Assembly (NCBI RefSeq): GCF_001187915.1
Contig: NZ_LGIU01000042.1
Span: 1 to 64,000, forward strand
Length of the DNA: 64,000 nucleotides
Reading direction: 5' to 3'
DNA from: Arthrobacter sp. RIT-PI-e
Lineage (GTDB): Bacteria; Actinomycetota; Actinomycetes; Actinomycetales; Micrococcaceae
Under the pieces are notes generated by a model. That model made no database searches. It saw only the letters and a list, made by a program, of their open reading frames with translations, and was not told the DNA's origin. The position numbers and the translations under genes are program-made. Shown in pieces: positions 19,051-28,462 of the stretch (position 1 is the first letter of the stretch; every line of letters begins with the position of its first letter).

Positions 19051-19631
19051 TGTCAGTAGCAACGGATGCGCGTGAGCCCTTCCGCATCCTCACCGTGTGC
19101 ACCGGTAACATCTGCCGTTCCCCCATGGCCGAGCGCTTCCTGCAATCACACCTGGACGAGCAGTTCCCGGGTCAGTTCGTCGTGGAGAGCGCAGGTACCG
19201 GTGCGCTGGTCGGCAACCCGATCGATCCACAGGTGGCGGAGTTCATCCGCGAGTCTGGAGCCGACCCCGAGCACTTCTCGGCGCGCCAACTCACTCCCCA
19301 GATTCTCGAGCGCCAGGACCTCGTCCTCGCGCTTTCCCGGGAGCATCGGAGCAAGATTGTGGACATGTCTCCCTTGATGCTCCGGCGGACTTTTACCGTT
19401 CGCGAGCTAGCCCGGCTCCTTCCGGTGGTACGGCTGAATGAGACCCTTCACGGGCCCGACCGCTGGGCCTCCGCACTACCGAAGGCACTGCGTGCCCGTT
19501 CGGCGCAGAGCGGAGACGCGAAGGACGACGATGTCATCGACCCGTACAGGCGAAGCGCGGACGTCTACGAACAGATGCGAATAGATCTGTCCGAGGCCCT
19601 GACGGACATCACAGCGTCGCTCCTGCGGTGA
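19047..19631 (+). CDS. Low-molecular-weight protein-tyrosine phosphatase (Wzb-like)
   Basis: This 194-residue protein has the CX5R active site near the N-terminus (VCTGNICRSPMAE, Cys18 and Arg24) and a C-terminal DPYRRS loop with the general-acid Asp165. In exopolysaccharide loci such enzymes dephosphorylate the BY-kinase (Wzb/Wzc pair), and the matching kinase lies at 28463. The start is ATG 19047 with GGAG upstream, or ATG 19050. It has its own repeated leader shared with the next gene, ugd. Confidence 0.9.
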   Translation: MMSVATDAREPFRILTVCTGNICRSPMAERFLQSHLDEQFPGQFVVESAGTGALVGNPIDPQVAEFIRESGADPEHFSARQLTPQILERQDLVLALSREHRSKIVDMSPLMLRRTFTVRELARLLPVVRLNETLHGPDRWASALPKALRARSAQSGDAKDDDVIDPYRRSADVYEQMRIDLSEALTDITASLLR

Positions 19632-19694
19632 GGTGATGCTCAGGAGCACGGCCTTGAGGGAGTACCTCGACAGCGGTTCCAAGGTTTATGCCCC

Positions 19695-19794
19695 GTTACA
19701 CAATTTTCTTTCGAGCCTCCCCGAGTTGCCGCTGACCCGTAGATACACTCGTGGGGTCTGGGCACTTCTCTCGAAAGATCAATATCTATGCGTA
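19695..19794 (+). repeat. Leader repeat, copy 2 (promoter and start of ugd)
   Basis: Partner of 18889-18988, roughly 70 percent identical by eye over 100 bases with no large gap. TACACT at 19745-19750 is a good -10 candidate, and the strongly conserved 30-base block after it would be the 5' end of the transcript. It ends at the first codons of ugd. A shared promoter or shared leader control of both genes is the simplest reading. Confidence 0.75.
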
Positions 19795-21101
19795 TTTCCG
19801 TGATCGGTTGCGGCTACCTGGGAGCAGTGCACGCAGCGTGCATGGCTAAGTTGGGGCATGACGTGGTGGGTATCGATGTGGACCCGCGGAAGATCAGTGA
19901 GCTGCAATCAGGCCGCGCACCCTTCTTCGAACCAGGCCTCCCCGAACTCCTCGATGAGGTGCTAGCCACCGGACGTCTCAAGTTCAGTGCCGATATGGCT
20001 GACGCCAAGGGCGCCGAAGTGCATTTCCTCTGCGTAGGTACACCGCAGCGCAAGGGCGAGTATGCAGCGGACATGCGCTATGTGGACGGAGCCTTTTCCT
20101 CCCTCCTCGATTCTCTTGAGCCGGGCAACGTGGTGGTGGGTAAGTCCACCGTGCCGGTAGGTACCGCCGCACGCCTGGCCGATGATCTTGCCGAGCGGCA
20201 CCCCGACGCCGTGCTGGCCTGGAACCCGGAATTCCTCCGTGAAGGCTTCGCGGTGAAGGACACACTCTCCCCCGATCGCTTCGTGTACGGCGTACCAGCT
20301 GGCGCAGCAGGAGAACGGGCGACGGCGGTCCTAGACGAGGTGTACTCGACACCCCTCTCGCTCGGTACGCGCCGCCTGACCTCCGACTATGCCACCGCGG
20401 AACTGGTGAAGGCTGCGGCCAACTCCTTCCTGGCTACAAAGATCTCCTTTATTAATGCCATGGCCGAGGTGTGTGAGGTGACCGGCGCAGACGTCACCCT
20501 GCTGGCAGATGCCATCGGGATGGACGAGCGCATAGGCCGGAAGTTCCTCAACGCCGGCGTGGGTTTTGGCGGAGGTTGCCTGCCCAAAGACATCCGTGCC
20601 TTCATGGCACGTGCCGGTGAGCTCGGCGCAGATCAGGCTCTCACCTTCCTCCGAGAAGTCGACGACATCAATGTTCGCCGCCGTACCCGCACCGTGGAAC
20701 TGACCCGCACCTTGGTGGGCGGTTCACTCCTAGGCAAGCGGATCGCAGTGCTTGGCGCAGCGTTCAAACCCGATAGCGACGATGTCCGTGACTCCCCCGC
20801 CCTCAGCATCGCAGCGCAGCTGCAACTGCAGGGAGCAGACGTCACGGTAACAGACCCGGAAGCAATTGAGGGAGCACGACGCCGTTTCCCAGAGCTGATG
20901 TACGAGGCGGACCTGATGCAGGCAATTCATAAAGCCGATGCATTGCTGCTGCTCACGGAGTGGCAGGAGTACCGCAACCTCGCACCGGAAGCAGCCACTT
21001 TGGCCGTCCACACGAGGAACATTCTCGACGGGCGCAATGTCCTCGATCCGGCGCGATGGCGTGCCGCTGGATGGAACTATAAGGGAATTGGTCGACCCTA
21101 A
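19788..21101 (+). CDS. ugd: UDP-glucose 6-dehydrogenase
   Basis: This 437-residue enzyme oxidises UDP-glucose to UDP-glucuronate with two NAD. It shows an N-terminal Rossmann motif GCGYLGAVH, the KSTVPVGT segment, Lys208/Asn212 in the substrate region and the catalytic Cys264 in GFGGGCLPKD. The C-terminal domain (AFKPDSDDVRDSPAL) is complete. UDP-GlcA supply implies an acidic exopolysaccharide. The start ATG follows directly on the repeated leader. Confidence 0.95.
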   Translation: MRISVIGCGYLGAVHAACMAKLGHDVVGIDVDPRKISELQSGRAPFFEPGLPELLDEVLATGRLKFSADMADAKGAEVHFLCVGTPQRKGEYAADMRYVDGAFSSLLDSLEPGNVVVGKSTVPVGTAARLADDLAERHPDAVLAWNPEFLREGFAVKDTLSPDRFVYGVPAGAAGERATAVLDEVYSTPLSLGTRRLTSDYATAELVKAAANSFLATKISFINAMAEVCEVTGADVTLLADAIGMDERIGRKFLNAGVGFGGGCLPKDIRAFMARAGELGADQALTFLREVDDINVRRRTRTVELTRTLVGGSLLGKRIAVLGAAFKPDSDDVRDSPALSIAAQLQLQGADVTVTDPEAIEGARRRFPELMYEADLMQAIHKADALLLLTEWQEYRNLAPEAATLAVHTRNILDGRNVLDPARWRAAGWNYKGIGRP

Positions 21102-21431
21102 CATCAGCAACGCCAGATACACGCAAGCCCTTCCGCCTCCCAACCACCTGCGCTGGTCAGATCGGACGCTCACCTACAGTGGAATGTTCACAAAACGTGA
21201 ATGAATGCGTACTTCCCGACCAATTCGTTATCGATCCACTCGATGATTAGGTGAACACCGTTCCGTACTGATGCGCTACAATTCTCAGCCTTAGGTGAAC
21301 ACGAAGAGCACATTCCCTAAAATACGCGAATAATGATGGTAAAACATGTTTCTACCAGGAAGTATGAATAACAACTCAACTCCTCGAGCCGCACTGGAGG
21401 TAATATCACCCGTTACCCAAACTCGTTTCCA
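21102..21431. other. Convergent intergenic region with a 12-base direct repeat
   Basis: TTAGGTGAACAC occurs at 21247-21258 and again at 21291-21302, 44 bases apart. Otherwise no gene or clear terminator hairpin was found between ugd and the WecG/TagA-type gene. Base composition becomes AT-rich from here to about 25.9 kb. Confidence 0.4.
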
Positions 21432-22196
21432 TCACAGTAGTAATCGACGACAAACAAATCTCGCAAGCTTTATTGGTTCGACGAAATACCGTTTGCCCAA
21501 GCGTCGAGGAGCAAGAGCAACTCTATAGGCCCATTCAAGCCCGAGGGAGCCAATCCACCTAGGCGCCAGTCGTTGCGCCCCACCTAAGTAATCAAACAAA
21601 CCTCCAACGTTGGCGAAAGTCGCGTTTGGAGCAAGGTCCAAATTTTTAACGATCCACTGTTCCTGAAACGGCATCCCCATACCCACCAACACCAGATCGG
21701 CACCTCGCAAAGCCTCCGTCAAAGAAACTTCCGGACCCTCTGAACAAAAACTGAAATCAAAGCCATCGTAAGCTAACCAAGACATGTTTGCCGTCCTGCT
21801 GTTAACGTTCAACGAAGCCTTTGTAGCAGTATGAGCAGAACCACCAACTGCAACCACTCTAATACTAGAATCCAGTTCTATTAGTGGAATAACCCAGTCC
21901 GTACTTCCAATACGCCGCTTACTCTCTATATGCTGGCTCGCACCAATCATCGCAAGAACCAGGACTGGAAACCCGTCGACAAGCACAACGTCGGCACCCT
22001 CGCAGTAAGCACGAAATTGCGAATTTACTTCGCGTAAGTACAAGCCGTGAAGATTGAGATTCGCAATAATTCGCGGCGCCCGCCCATTCTCCGCAAAAAA
22101 ATCTAGTACCTCTGTTGCTGACATCGGATGAACTTCACCTAGGCCAAGCGGTAGACTCACTGCTTCTAGACCTGCCCCACTCAAATTTTTTTTCAC
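21432..22196 (-). CDS. WecG/TagA/CpsF family glycosyltransferase
   Basis: The protein shows the family's order of motifs: INxH-like NLNLHGLYL, DVVLVDGFPVL, the GGS loop, DLVLVGMGMPFQEQWI and NVGGLFDYLGG...RAP-like RLAPRWIGSLGLEWAYR. Members transfer ManNAc-uronic acid, ManNAc or glucose to lipid-linked acceptors. A GTG at 22196, just after the upstream gene's stop, is the preferred start; no Shine-Dalgarno is evident, and a TTG at 22253 would overlap the upstream gene. It adds an early sugar of the repeat unit (inference). Confidence 0.82.
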   Translation of the reverse strand: MKKNLSGAGLEAVSLPLGLGEVHPMSATEVLDFFAENGRAPRIIANLNLHGLYLREVNSQFRAYCEGADVVLVDGFPVLVLAMIGASQHIESKRRIGSTDWVIPLIELDSSIRVVAVGGSAHTATKASLNVNSRTANMSWLAYDGFDFSFCSEGPEVSLTEALRGADLVLVGMGMPFQEQWIVKNLDLAPNATFANVGGLFDYLGGAQRLAPRWIGSLGLEWAYRVALAPRRLGKRYFVEPIKLARFVCRRLLL

Positions 22197-22201
22197 TTGA
22201 G

Positions 22202-23380
22202 TCAACCGTTCTGTATCACGAGATCCATGACCGGTTTTACTCGCTGAGACCAAGAATGTTCACGCCAGACACGCTGCTGCATATTTGCTGCTTGTAGCTG
22301 TAAAGCATTCTTACTGGAAATAACGCGCCTTAGGGCATTCTGTAGTGATGACTCACCTCGATCGAAACATACTACAGAGTATCCCTCATCCTGTAGTTGC
22401 GATGTTGTCTGATGTTTCGAAGCCAAAATAATACGACCCGCTGCGAGATACTCCCAAAGTTTAAGCGGTGAGAAATAGACACCATTTTCACTTTCGTGAC
22501 CCGCATAGCACACATCAACTTCGGAAAGGAACAAAGCGACGTCATCTGGATGGATGCGACCTTCAAAAACAACTCGATCCACCAAACCTAATTCAGTAAC
22601 TAGACTTTGCAACTTGGCGAGTTCAGGCCCACCACCCGCGATTCGAACCGAAACGGAGGCGAACTCGGGCCGTTTAATTGATTCCAGTAGGAGGTCGACC
22701 TTTTGCCAAGCGTAGAGCGTTCCAAGGAAGCCGATAATAGTTTTCTTATCATCTACCTCTTTTGGTGCAAACATTGTCAGCTCAGCCCTATGCTGATGCG
22801 GTTCATGATCAACGCCATTCTGAACTACAATAATTTTAGACGGAGTAATTCCGTGGACCTGTATGATTTGATCCGCAAGCGCTTTCGTGACAGCCACAAT
22901 GGCGTCCGCGCGCTCAAGTGTTTTCCGCTCCATGATTAGTGCAAAGCGCTTACTAGATGTAACACGTCGTTCACTCGTTGACTCGATTGCGAGGAGTGCG
23001 TTTACCTCAAGTACCCAAAAACCTTTTACTTGAGCCCTAACCGCAGAACCCAGCTCCTGGTAGAGCGCGTACCGCTCGTACATTAAATCGTACTTTGATG
23101 TGGCTGTTTTAGAATGTAGCCGCATCCGACTCCGCCATCTGAATGCTATCCGTCCAGCATCAGCTATCAAGATTGTCCACCTGCTCGAGGACATCCGCTT
23201 CTCGGACCCCTCGCTATGAATTGAGCTGGGAACGAGATCGCCGACAATGAACTGGTCGACTTTTGATCCGTGACTCTTCAGACCGTTAATCACACCCAAA
23301 ATATGAGACCTCGGTCCTAAGCTCTCCGTGGAGGCCTTTGTCGAAAGCCTGGGAGCGCCTGACAAATACAAAACGCGCAT
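22202..23380 (-). CDS. Glycosyltransferase family 4 (GT-B)
   Basis: The C-terminal half has the GT4 pattern: IIGFLGTLYAWQKVDLLLE, RIAGGGPELAKL, the VVFEGRIHPDD loop and the nucleotide-sugar binding segment ENGVYFSPLKLWEYLAAG. The ATG at 23380 (MRVLYLSG) has TAGGA five bases upstream and fits family starts; the longer frame is discounted. It is followed directly by the WecG/TagA-type gene. Retaining sugar transfer from an NDP-sugar is expected; the sugar is unknown. Confidence 0.85.
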   Translation of the reverse strand: MRVLYLSGAPRLSTKASTESLGPRSHILGVINGLKSHGSKVDQFIVGDLVPSSIHSEGSEKRMSSSRWTILIADAGRIAFRWRSRMRLHSKTATSKYDLMYERYALYQELGSAVRAQVKGFWVLEVNALLAIESTSERRVTSSKRFALIMERKTLERADAIVAVTKALADQIIQVHGITPSKIIVVQNGVDHEPHQHRAELTMFAPKEVDDKKTIIGFLGTLYAWQKVDLLLESIKRPEFASVSVRIAGGGPELAKLQSLVTELGLVDRVVFEGRIHPDDVALFLSEVDVCYAGHESENGVYFSPLKLWEYLAAGRIILASKHQTTSQLQDEGYSVVCFDRGESSLQNALRRVISSKNALQLQAANMQQRVWREHSWSQRVKPVMDLVIQNG

Positions 23381-23747
23381 ATATTTCCTACTACCTTTGA
23401 AGCCACGTCGTCGGCGGCTATTTGTCAATTCAGGATTCTCGTGACCAGAGCGTTCCCAATAGGGAGCTGTGCTACGGCTATCACTTCATCCCACTGTAAA
23501 CGCAAGCCTCAGGTACAAACGCAAGCGGCTCGGCGTGTCTGCCCCGAAACTACCGGTGATCTCTGTAATGGTGTCATGGCAGATGAAGTCTTGATGAGAA
23601 TCGAAGGCAGTCATTCGAGCCGTGTAGGTCCACACCTTACCGATCTCTGCTCGTATGATGATGTAAAGGTGCATATGCACTAGAGAACGATCGGGAAGGT
23701 CTTCCGCCATCGCCAACTCCAGTTTCAGATCTAATTTTGTAGTGCTC
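23381..23747. other. Divergent intergenic region between two glycosyltransferase genes
   Basis: The 367 bases separate divergent glycosyltransferase genes. Promoters for both strands are expected here; no unambiguous motif or additional gene was seen. Confidence 0.35.
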
Positions 23748-24734
23748 ATGTCAACTGCACCTCCTGGTGCAACAACGAAATTTGTGGATCAGATAGTGCG
23801 CGAAGCGCCTTCCGCTGTTCAATTTAAGTACTTCAGTTGGAGAGCCGCTCTATTTGGGCGTTATGACTTATTCCATGTCCATTGGCCCGAGTACCTTGTT
23901 CGGCATAACAATCTGCTACTGAGGGCGTTGAAGCAGCTACTTTTTCTTACTTTTGTTACTCGATTGATCGTAAAACAAGTACCTGTTGTGCGAACTTTCC
24001 ATAACCTACAGCCTCATACGCCTGGTTCAAGAATAGAGAATCTTCTACTAGTAATTCTGGAGAAGAGAACATCTGTATACGTAGTGCTGAACGAAACAGT
24101 ACTTCCTGCTGGGAGTAAACCCACCGTGTTGATTCCTCATGGCCACTATATTAAAACACTTCCCGGAAGCGAAGTAGAACCCATACCTGGAAGAATTGTC
24201 TATTTTGGTAGAATAGAACCATACAAAAATGTTGACGGCCTCATCGAGCAATACAAGAAAGCTCGTCGGGCTATGTCTCTCAGCGTCGTTGGAAAAGCTA
24301 GTGCATTGATGCAAGAATCGCTGATGATGAAGGCAAAGGGTAATTCGAGTATAGTTTTCAAATTTGGCTTTGTGTCGGACCAGGAAATGGTCGACGAAAT
24401 TTCGCAAGGAGAGGTCGTAGTTCTTCCTTACAAAGAAATGCATAACTCAGGCGTACTCCTCGTTGCGCTGTCTTTGGGCAAACCCGCCTTGGTTCCTCGA
24501 ACAGCCGCTAACGTCGCCTTATCAGAAGAGGTAGGACAGCAATGGCTAACTCTTTTTGACGATGAGTTGCAGCCTTCAGATATAGACCGAGCTCTGCAAC
24601 ACGCTCAAAATTTGCATGGTTCTAAACCTCGGCTTGTACGCCGAGACTGGGATAATATTGCTCGAAGTTACTTTCATGTTTACAAATCGATTCTACCGGA
24701 AGATGCTGATGAGATTGAGGAAAAGAACGACTGA
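23748..24734 (+). CDS. GT-B glycosyltransferase of the exopolysaccharide locus
   Basis: The roughly 328 residues show a GT-B layout with an N-terminal FHVHWPEYLVR segment, VVRTFHNLQPHTP, and a C-terminal donor domain (RIVYFGRIEPYKNVDGLIEQ, VVVLPYKEMHNSGVLLVALSLGKPAL). It resembles the mannosyl/glucosyl transferases common in actinobacterial exopolysaccharide loci, but the family cannot be fixed by eye. ATG 23748 is favoured over 23742. Its 3' end overlaps the pyruvyl transferase gene. The DNA is noticeably AT-rich for this genome. Confidence 0.75.
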   Translation: MSTAPPGATTKFVDQIVREAPSAVQFKYFSWRAALFGRYDLFHVHWPEYLVRHNNLLLRALKQLLFLTFVTRLIVKQVPVVRTFHNLQPHTPGSRIENLLLVILEKRTSVYVVLNETVLPAGSKPTVLIPHGHYIKTLPGSEVEPIPGRIVYFGRIEPYKNVDGLIEQYKKARRAMSLSVVGKASALMQESLMMKAKGNSSIVFKFGFVSDQEMVDEISQGEVVVLPYKEMHNSGVLLVALSLGKPALVPRTAANVALSEEVGQQWLTLFDDELQPSDIDRALQHAQNLHGSKPRLVRRDWDNIARSYFHVYKSILPEDADEIEEKND

Positions 24735-25788
24735 GCCACCCCTTTTAGCTACGTTCGTCAACCCTAGCGGGCAACGTGACAACTTAGGCGACTCGGTCCT
24801 TCGACGCGCATACCTTGACGCACTCAGGAAAACTGGAAATCTTCACATTTATGTGGGTGATAATGAAGACTATGTTTCAGCATTAGGAATTAGGGCAGAT
24901 GACGTAACTTATCTCTCGAAGAAAAAATGGCTGCTCTCTGCGATCAAGCATCGGAATTCGGGATTAATATTTGCAGCCAATGCTGGAGAATACGTTCTAA
25001 ATAAACGTTTTCTCGTCAATGCTTCATGGCAGTTTTTTCTCGCCCTGATTGCGAATAGCTCGAAAGGCGGATCGTCTATAGCAATGGGCATCTCGATACG
25101 GCCTGGATACTCAAGGACGTCCCTTCGAGTATTACGAGTACTCCTAAAAAGAATTAAAATTGTCAGCTGGCGAGACTCGCTGAGTCGTGACGCTGTTGGC
25201 CTAGGAGCAGTTGCACCTGATTGGGCTTTTACTCTTGGAGAACAAGCGTCAGTTTTAGAAGCTTCCTCGGGCCGTCGTAAGGTTGCTATCGCATTACGAG
25301 GCGATCGGCCAGCGCCGTCGGAATCGTGGGTTCGAGGCGTTCGAGAATTTGCGTCTGAGAAAGATCTCGATGTTGTCGTCGTGAACCAGATGAGACGGGA
25401 TAGAGATAGATGTGCAGAATTGGCTGCTCGATTTGATGCGACTACCTTAGATTGGGGAGTTGAGTCACACGCAGAGCACGAGTTAAGGGTCCGCAAGCTA
25501 TACCGCGAGAGCGTTGTAGTGATAAGCGACCGAATACATGTGTTGATTCTTGGTCTGTCAGAGGGAGCAGTGCCCGTTGGGTTAACTACAAGTGATCCGG
25601 AGAAGATTGTTCGAACCTTCGAGGCGATGTCGCCCATAGACTTAGCATGGCGGCCAACTGAAGAAACCTCGCCTGATCAAATCGTAGAGTTCATCAATAG
25701 TTTGATTGCGAATAGGTCCCATTTAGTTACGGACTTGGACAACGCTCGTAAGCTAGTTGAGAAAAGTATATCGAAAATTGGCAATTAA
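24709..25788 (+). CDS. Polysaccharide pyruvyl transferase family protein
   Basis: The roughly 359-residue protein has the family hallmarks NLGDSVLRRAYLDAL near the N-terminus, VSWRDSLSRDAVG in the middle, VAIALRGDRP at the start of the second domain and VVISDRIHVLILGLSEGAVPVGL with the conserved Arg-His. Such enzymes transfer pyruvate from PEP as a ketal onto exopolysaccharide sugars. GGAAG lies six bases before ATG 24709; ATG 24703 and 24676 are in-frame alternatives. It overlaps the preceding glycosyltransferase by 26 bases, so the two are coupled. Confidence 0.82.
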   Translation: MRLRKRTTEPPLLATFVNPSGQRDNLGDSVLRRAYLDALRKTGNLHIYVGDNEDYVSALGIRADDVTYLSKKKWLLSAIKHRNSGLIFAANAGEYVLNKRFLVNASWQFFLALIANSSKGGSSIAMGISIRPGYSRTSLRVLRVLLKRIKIVSWRDSLSRDAVGLGAVAPDWAFTLGEQASVLEASSGRRKVAIALRGDRPAPSESWVRGVREFASEKDLDVVVVNQMRRDRDRCAELAARFDATTLDWGVESHAEHELRVRKLYRESVVVISDRIHVLILGLSEGAVPVGLTTSDPEKIVRTFEAMSPIDLAWRPTEETSPDQIVEFINSLIANRSHLVTDLDNARKLVEKSISKIGN

Positions 25789-26440
25789 TTAACAAAGAGC
25801 TAGGAGTATTTGACGATTTTGTTTATGTTGATCTGAATATTGCTTGCCTATAGCTACTCATCGCGATCGGGGGTCTAGGTGCAGTTGAGGTCGCCTAGTC
25901 GAGCAGGGATCGAGCGACGGGGTATAGAGCTGACGGATTTTGTCGAGGGTTCAGTTCCAAGTTTGCGGTGTTTGGTTTGGGGCCGCTGTAGGGGCGGTTC
26001 GTTCCAGCATCTCGAACTTGACTGGGGTCAATTTGCCAAGTGCTCGCTGATGACATCCACGATGGTGCGTCTATTCGATCCAGGTCACGGTCGCTGGCCG
26101 GAGGTCCTCCGTCATCTCTCACCGTTGTTGGTGAAGGACATTTTTGCAGAAGTTCGGATAGCGTCTCCATTGCGGCATCTTCACCGCCTGTGTTGACCTG
26201 TCCTACGGACCCGTTCAACCTCCTGCTCTTTAGGCGTTTACACGAGCACCTTGGAAGGAAATCGGCTTGCAATCCTCGACCCGAGTGCAGAATCGTATCG
26301 ACTGGTTCGCGAAGTTGGAATGTGTTCAGTTGTACCCGGCATTGTGGTTAATCGCGGTTGCGGGTTCGTCATGATGATGGACATGAAAGCGGCTACCGCG
26401 TGATCCCTTGAGGAATTTCCTACAGCCCTCTCGTACCGAA
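25789..26440. other. Gene-free stretch before the IS remnants
   Basis: About 650 bases with no frame that shows a known domain; several short frames on both strands are interrupted. It probably consists of decayed mobile-element or exopolysaccharide sequence, but the origin was not recognised. Confidence 0.35.
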
Positions 26441-26930
26441 TCACCACGACGACCGCCCGTCACATTCTCGATCTTGCCCGTCTGTTGACTGAAGCCCTCG
26501 CCAAAGCGTCCCCAGGGCTCATGCGCAGCCTGTTGCAAACCATGATTAAAACGCGCTGCTCTCGGAGGACGCCGGCGCCGTAGCCGGCGCTCAGTGGGGT
26601 CAACCGAGCCCGGATCGTCTGACCTAGCGTGACGAGTACGGGTACCGCGAGTTGGACACCCAGGTCGGGACCTTCGATGTCGCTGTTCCGAAGCTGCACT
26701 CCGGCACCTATTCCGCCGACTGGGTCCTCAAGCGGATGAAGCGGGCGGAGTCGGCGCTGATTACCGTGGCTGCGGGCTGCTACCTCGGAGGGCGTCTCCA
26801 CGTGCCGAATGGAAGCTCGTGAATACCTTGAGCATCAATAGCTTGTCGAGTTCACAGGTCTTCCGCATGACAGCCGAGCTCGACGAGCACTTGAACGACG
26901 TCCGCGACCGCTCTGGGTGAGGCAGGCCCG
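26441..26930 (+). pseudogene. IS256-family (mutator-type) transposase fragment
   Basis: Read across three frames, the plus strand gives LARLLTEALAKASPGLMR, RELDTQVGTFDVAVPKLHSG, RAESALITVAAGCYL and SSQVFRMTAELDEHL, the N-terminal 150-160 residues of an IS256 transposase. Frameshifts (near 26560 and 26780) and stops interrupt it, and the catalytic DDE half is missing. The right side is cut off by the IS3 remnant. Confidence 0.8.
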
Positions 26931-27965
26931 TTCAGACTCCTCGCTGCGGAGGCGCTCGCGATGAAAGTGCTTGAAGGCAAACGGATCATCACCTTGGTGA
27001 TCGAGGTGTTGCGACGACCGATTGAATTTTGCCTGCGTGCCTCGGTCTCTGTAAAAAGTGACCTGTGTCGGCGGGCCCTGCCGCAGTGTCAGAACCATCT
27101 GCAGGGCGTCCTAGATCAGGGTCGGTGCGCATGTGCTTAGCGAGGGCCTAGCCGATTACCCAGCGGCAGTAGGCGTCGATGACGATCGCCAGATACACCC
27201 AGGCTTCAAAGGCACAGGTAGGGGATATTGCCAACCTAGATCTAGTTTAGGGCCTCGGTATCTCACCGTCGTTTCACCTTATCCACCGTGTACGCGTTGG
27301 CGAGATGAATGACCGTGGTCATACTCCGTTTCTTCGTGCACATCCCGGCCAGGCCCAGCGACGTCATTGCTCTCGCAACGGCCTCCCGGGACACCGCTCC
27401 GCCGTCGCCGCGTAAGTCAACCAGGATCCTCGGTGACCCGTAGACCTCATCAGAATCGCCGTCGAAATAGGCGACTTTCTGTTCGATACGAACTCAGCGG
27501 GCCTCTATCCGTGAGGGAATGCGCGCAGCCCAGGCGTAGTAGCCGGACCGGGAGACCTCCAAAAGCCGGGCCTGCTTCTGATACTAGATTGGTCTTCTCC
27601 GCGCGCATCAGCTCGAATGCTCGACGTTCGTATCCGAGGCTCGCCTTACGCGAAGAAGGACGCTTTTCTGTAAACGCTCGGTCGGGTTTCAAGTTCCCAT
27701 TCTCCTTACGCAGCTTAGGCAACTCGGCCCTTTTGGACTCGGTTACGGCGCTCTCACCGGTGTCGTTGCGGGCCTTAAAACTGTCTACCCACCGGCCCCA
27801 ACGAGGCCTCGCGGATACCAAGCTCACGAGCGACGGTCGCGACTGCCCCGCCGGTGTTGATCACCAGCTTCATGGCCTCGCCGTTGTATTGAAGGAGTAA
27901 ACTCTCGACGTTTCCTTCCCTTAAAGACCATTCACCCTCTTCGAGGTGTCCACCATCCGGGGTCA
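26931..27965 (-). mobile_element. IS3-family element remnant (OrfA and OrfB fragments)
   Basis: On the minus strand, an OrfA-like start near 27931 gives KRREFT, then NGEAMKLVINTGGAVATVARELGI and RKENGNLKPDRAF. OrfB pieces follow: FELMRAEKTN, SGYYAWA-like and DRGTQAKF (D-R-G-T-Q integrase motif) in shifting frames. The right terminus reads TGACCCCGGATGGTGGACACC outward-in at 27945-27965, a good IS3 end; no matching left end was found. The gene is broken by stops and shifts. Confidence 0.78.
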
Positions 27966-28117
27966 AGGCCAGGCCGGACGAAGGTAGCGTTGAGCATGTC
28001 GAGGTCTTGATCGATGGTGAGCGTGAGCACTTCGATCGTCGGAAGTCCTTGACTATTACCCAAGCCCCGACTGGCCACCCCGATTACACCTGACCCACAC
28101 ACTCAATTATGACGAGT
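27966..28117 (-). mobile_element. ISL3 right-end fragment, second copy
   Basis: The sequence closely resembles the transposase-start end of the ISL3 element at 12850-13014: GGACGAAGGTAGCGTT, then GTCGAGGTCTT, a diverged spacer and CAATTATGACGAG matching the inverted repeat. It begins exactly where the IS3 terminus stops, so the IS3 copy inserted into, or recombined with, an ISL3 copy. Confidence 0.8.
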
Positions 28118-28140
28118 TTCCACGGCTCTTTCTCACCCCG

Positions 28141-28184
28141 GCATCACCCGGCACCACCCGGCACCACCCGGCACCACCCGGCAC
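28141..28184. repeat. 10-base tandem repeat
   Basis: GCATCACCCG followed by three exact GCACCACCCG units and a partial GCAC, 4.4 copies in all. It lies between the ISL3 fragment and the BY-kinase gene, in non-coding sequence. Slippage-prone; no function is evident. Confidence 0.9.
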
Positions 28185-28462
28185 GTCATCAGTATCACGA
28201 CCCGTACCAGGACATAACTAGGCTGGATTTTGCGCCGTAAGAACTGTCCGACCTCCTTGATCCTAAAAGCCGGCTGGTCAGTCGACATCTCCCTCAGCGT
28301 GATCATGCGCGACACGCTTGGGCAGAGCCGCACGAACCAAGCGACATTGCGCGGCTAGACTCGGCACGACCTTCCGCCATGTGCGCGGACGTTCTTGGTG
28401 ATGTACTCGGTCTCGTTCTGGTACTTACCTGTCATTAGCCGAACATCTTGAGAGGTCTCCCT
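28185..28462. other. Intergenic region upstream of the BY-kinase operon
   Basis: No recognisable gene. A minus-strand frame ending in the tandem repeat has no known domain. The promoter of the kinase-transferase-DUF4012 operon is expected near the right end. Confidence 0.35.

Noticed and set aside
26040-26351. Small plus-strand gene between the pyruvyl transferase and the IS remnants
   Set aside because: No domain or ribosome site, and frames on both strands are broken in this decayed region.
28141-28184. Possible CRISPR array
   Set aside because: The 10-base units are directly adjacent with no spacers, and there are no cas genes in the window.
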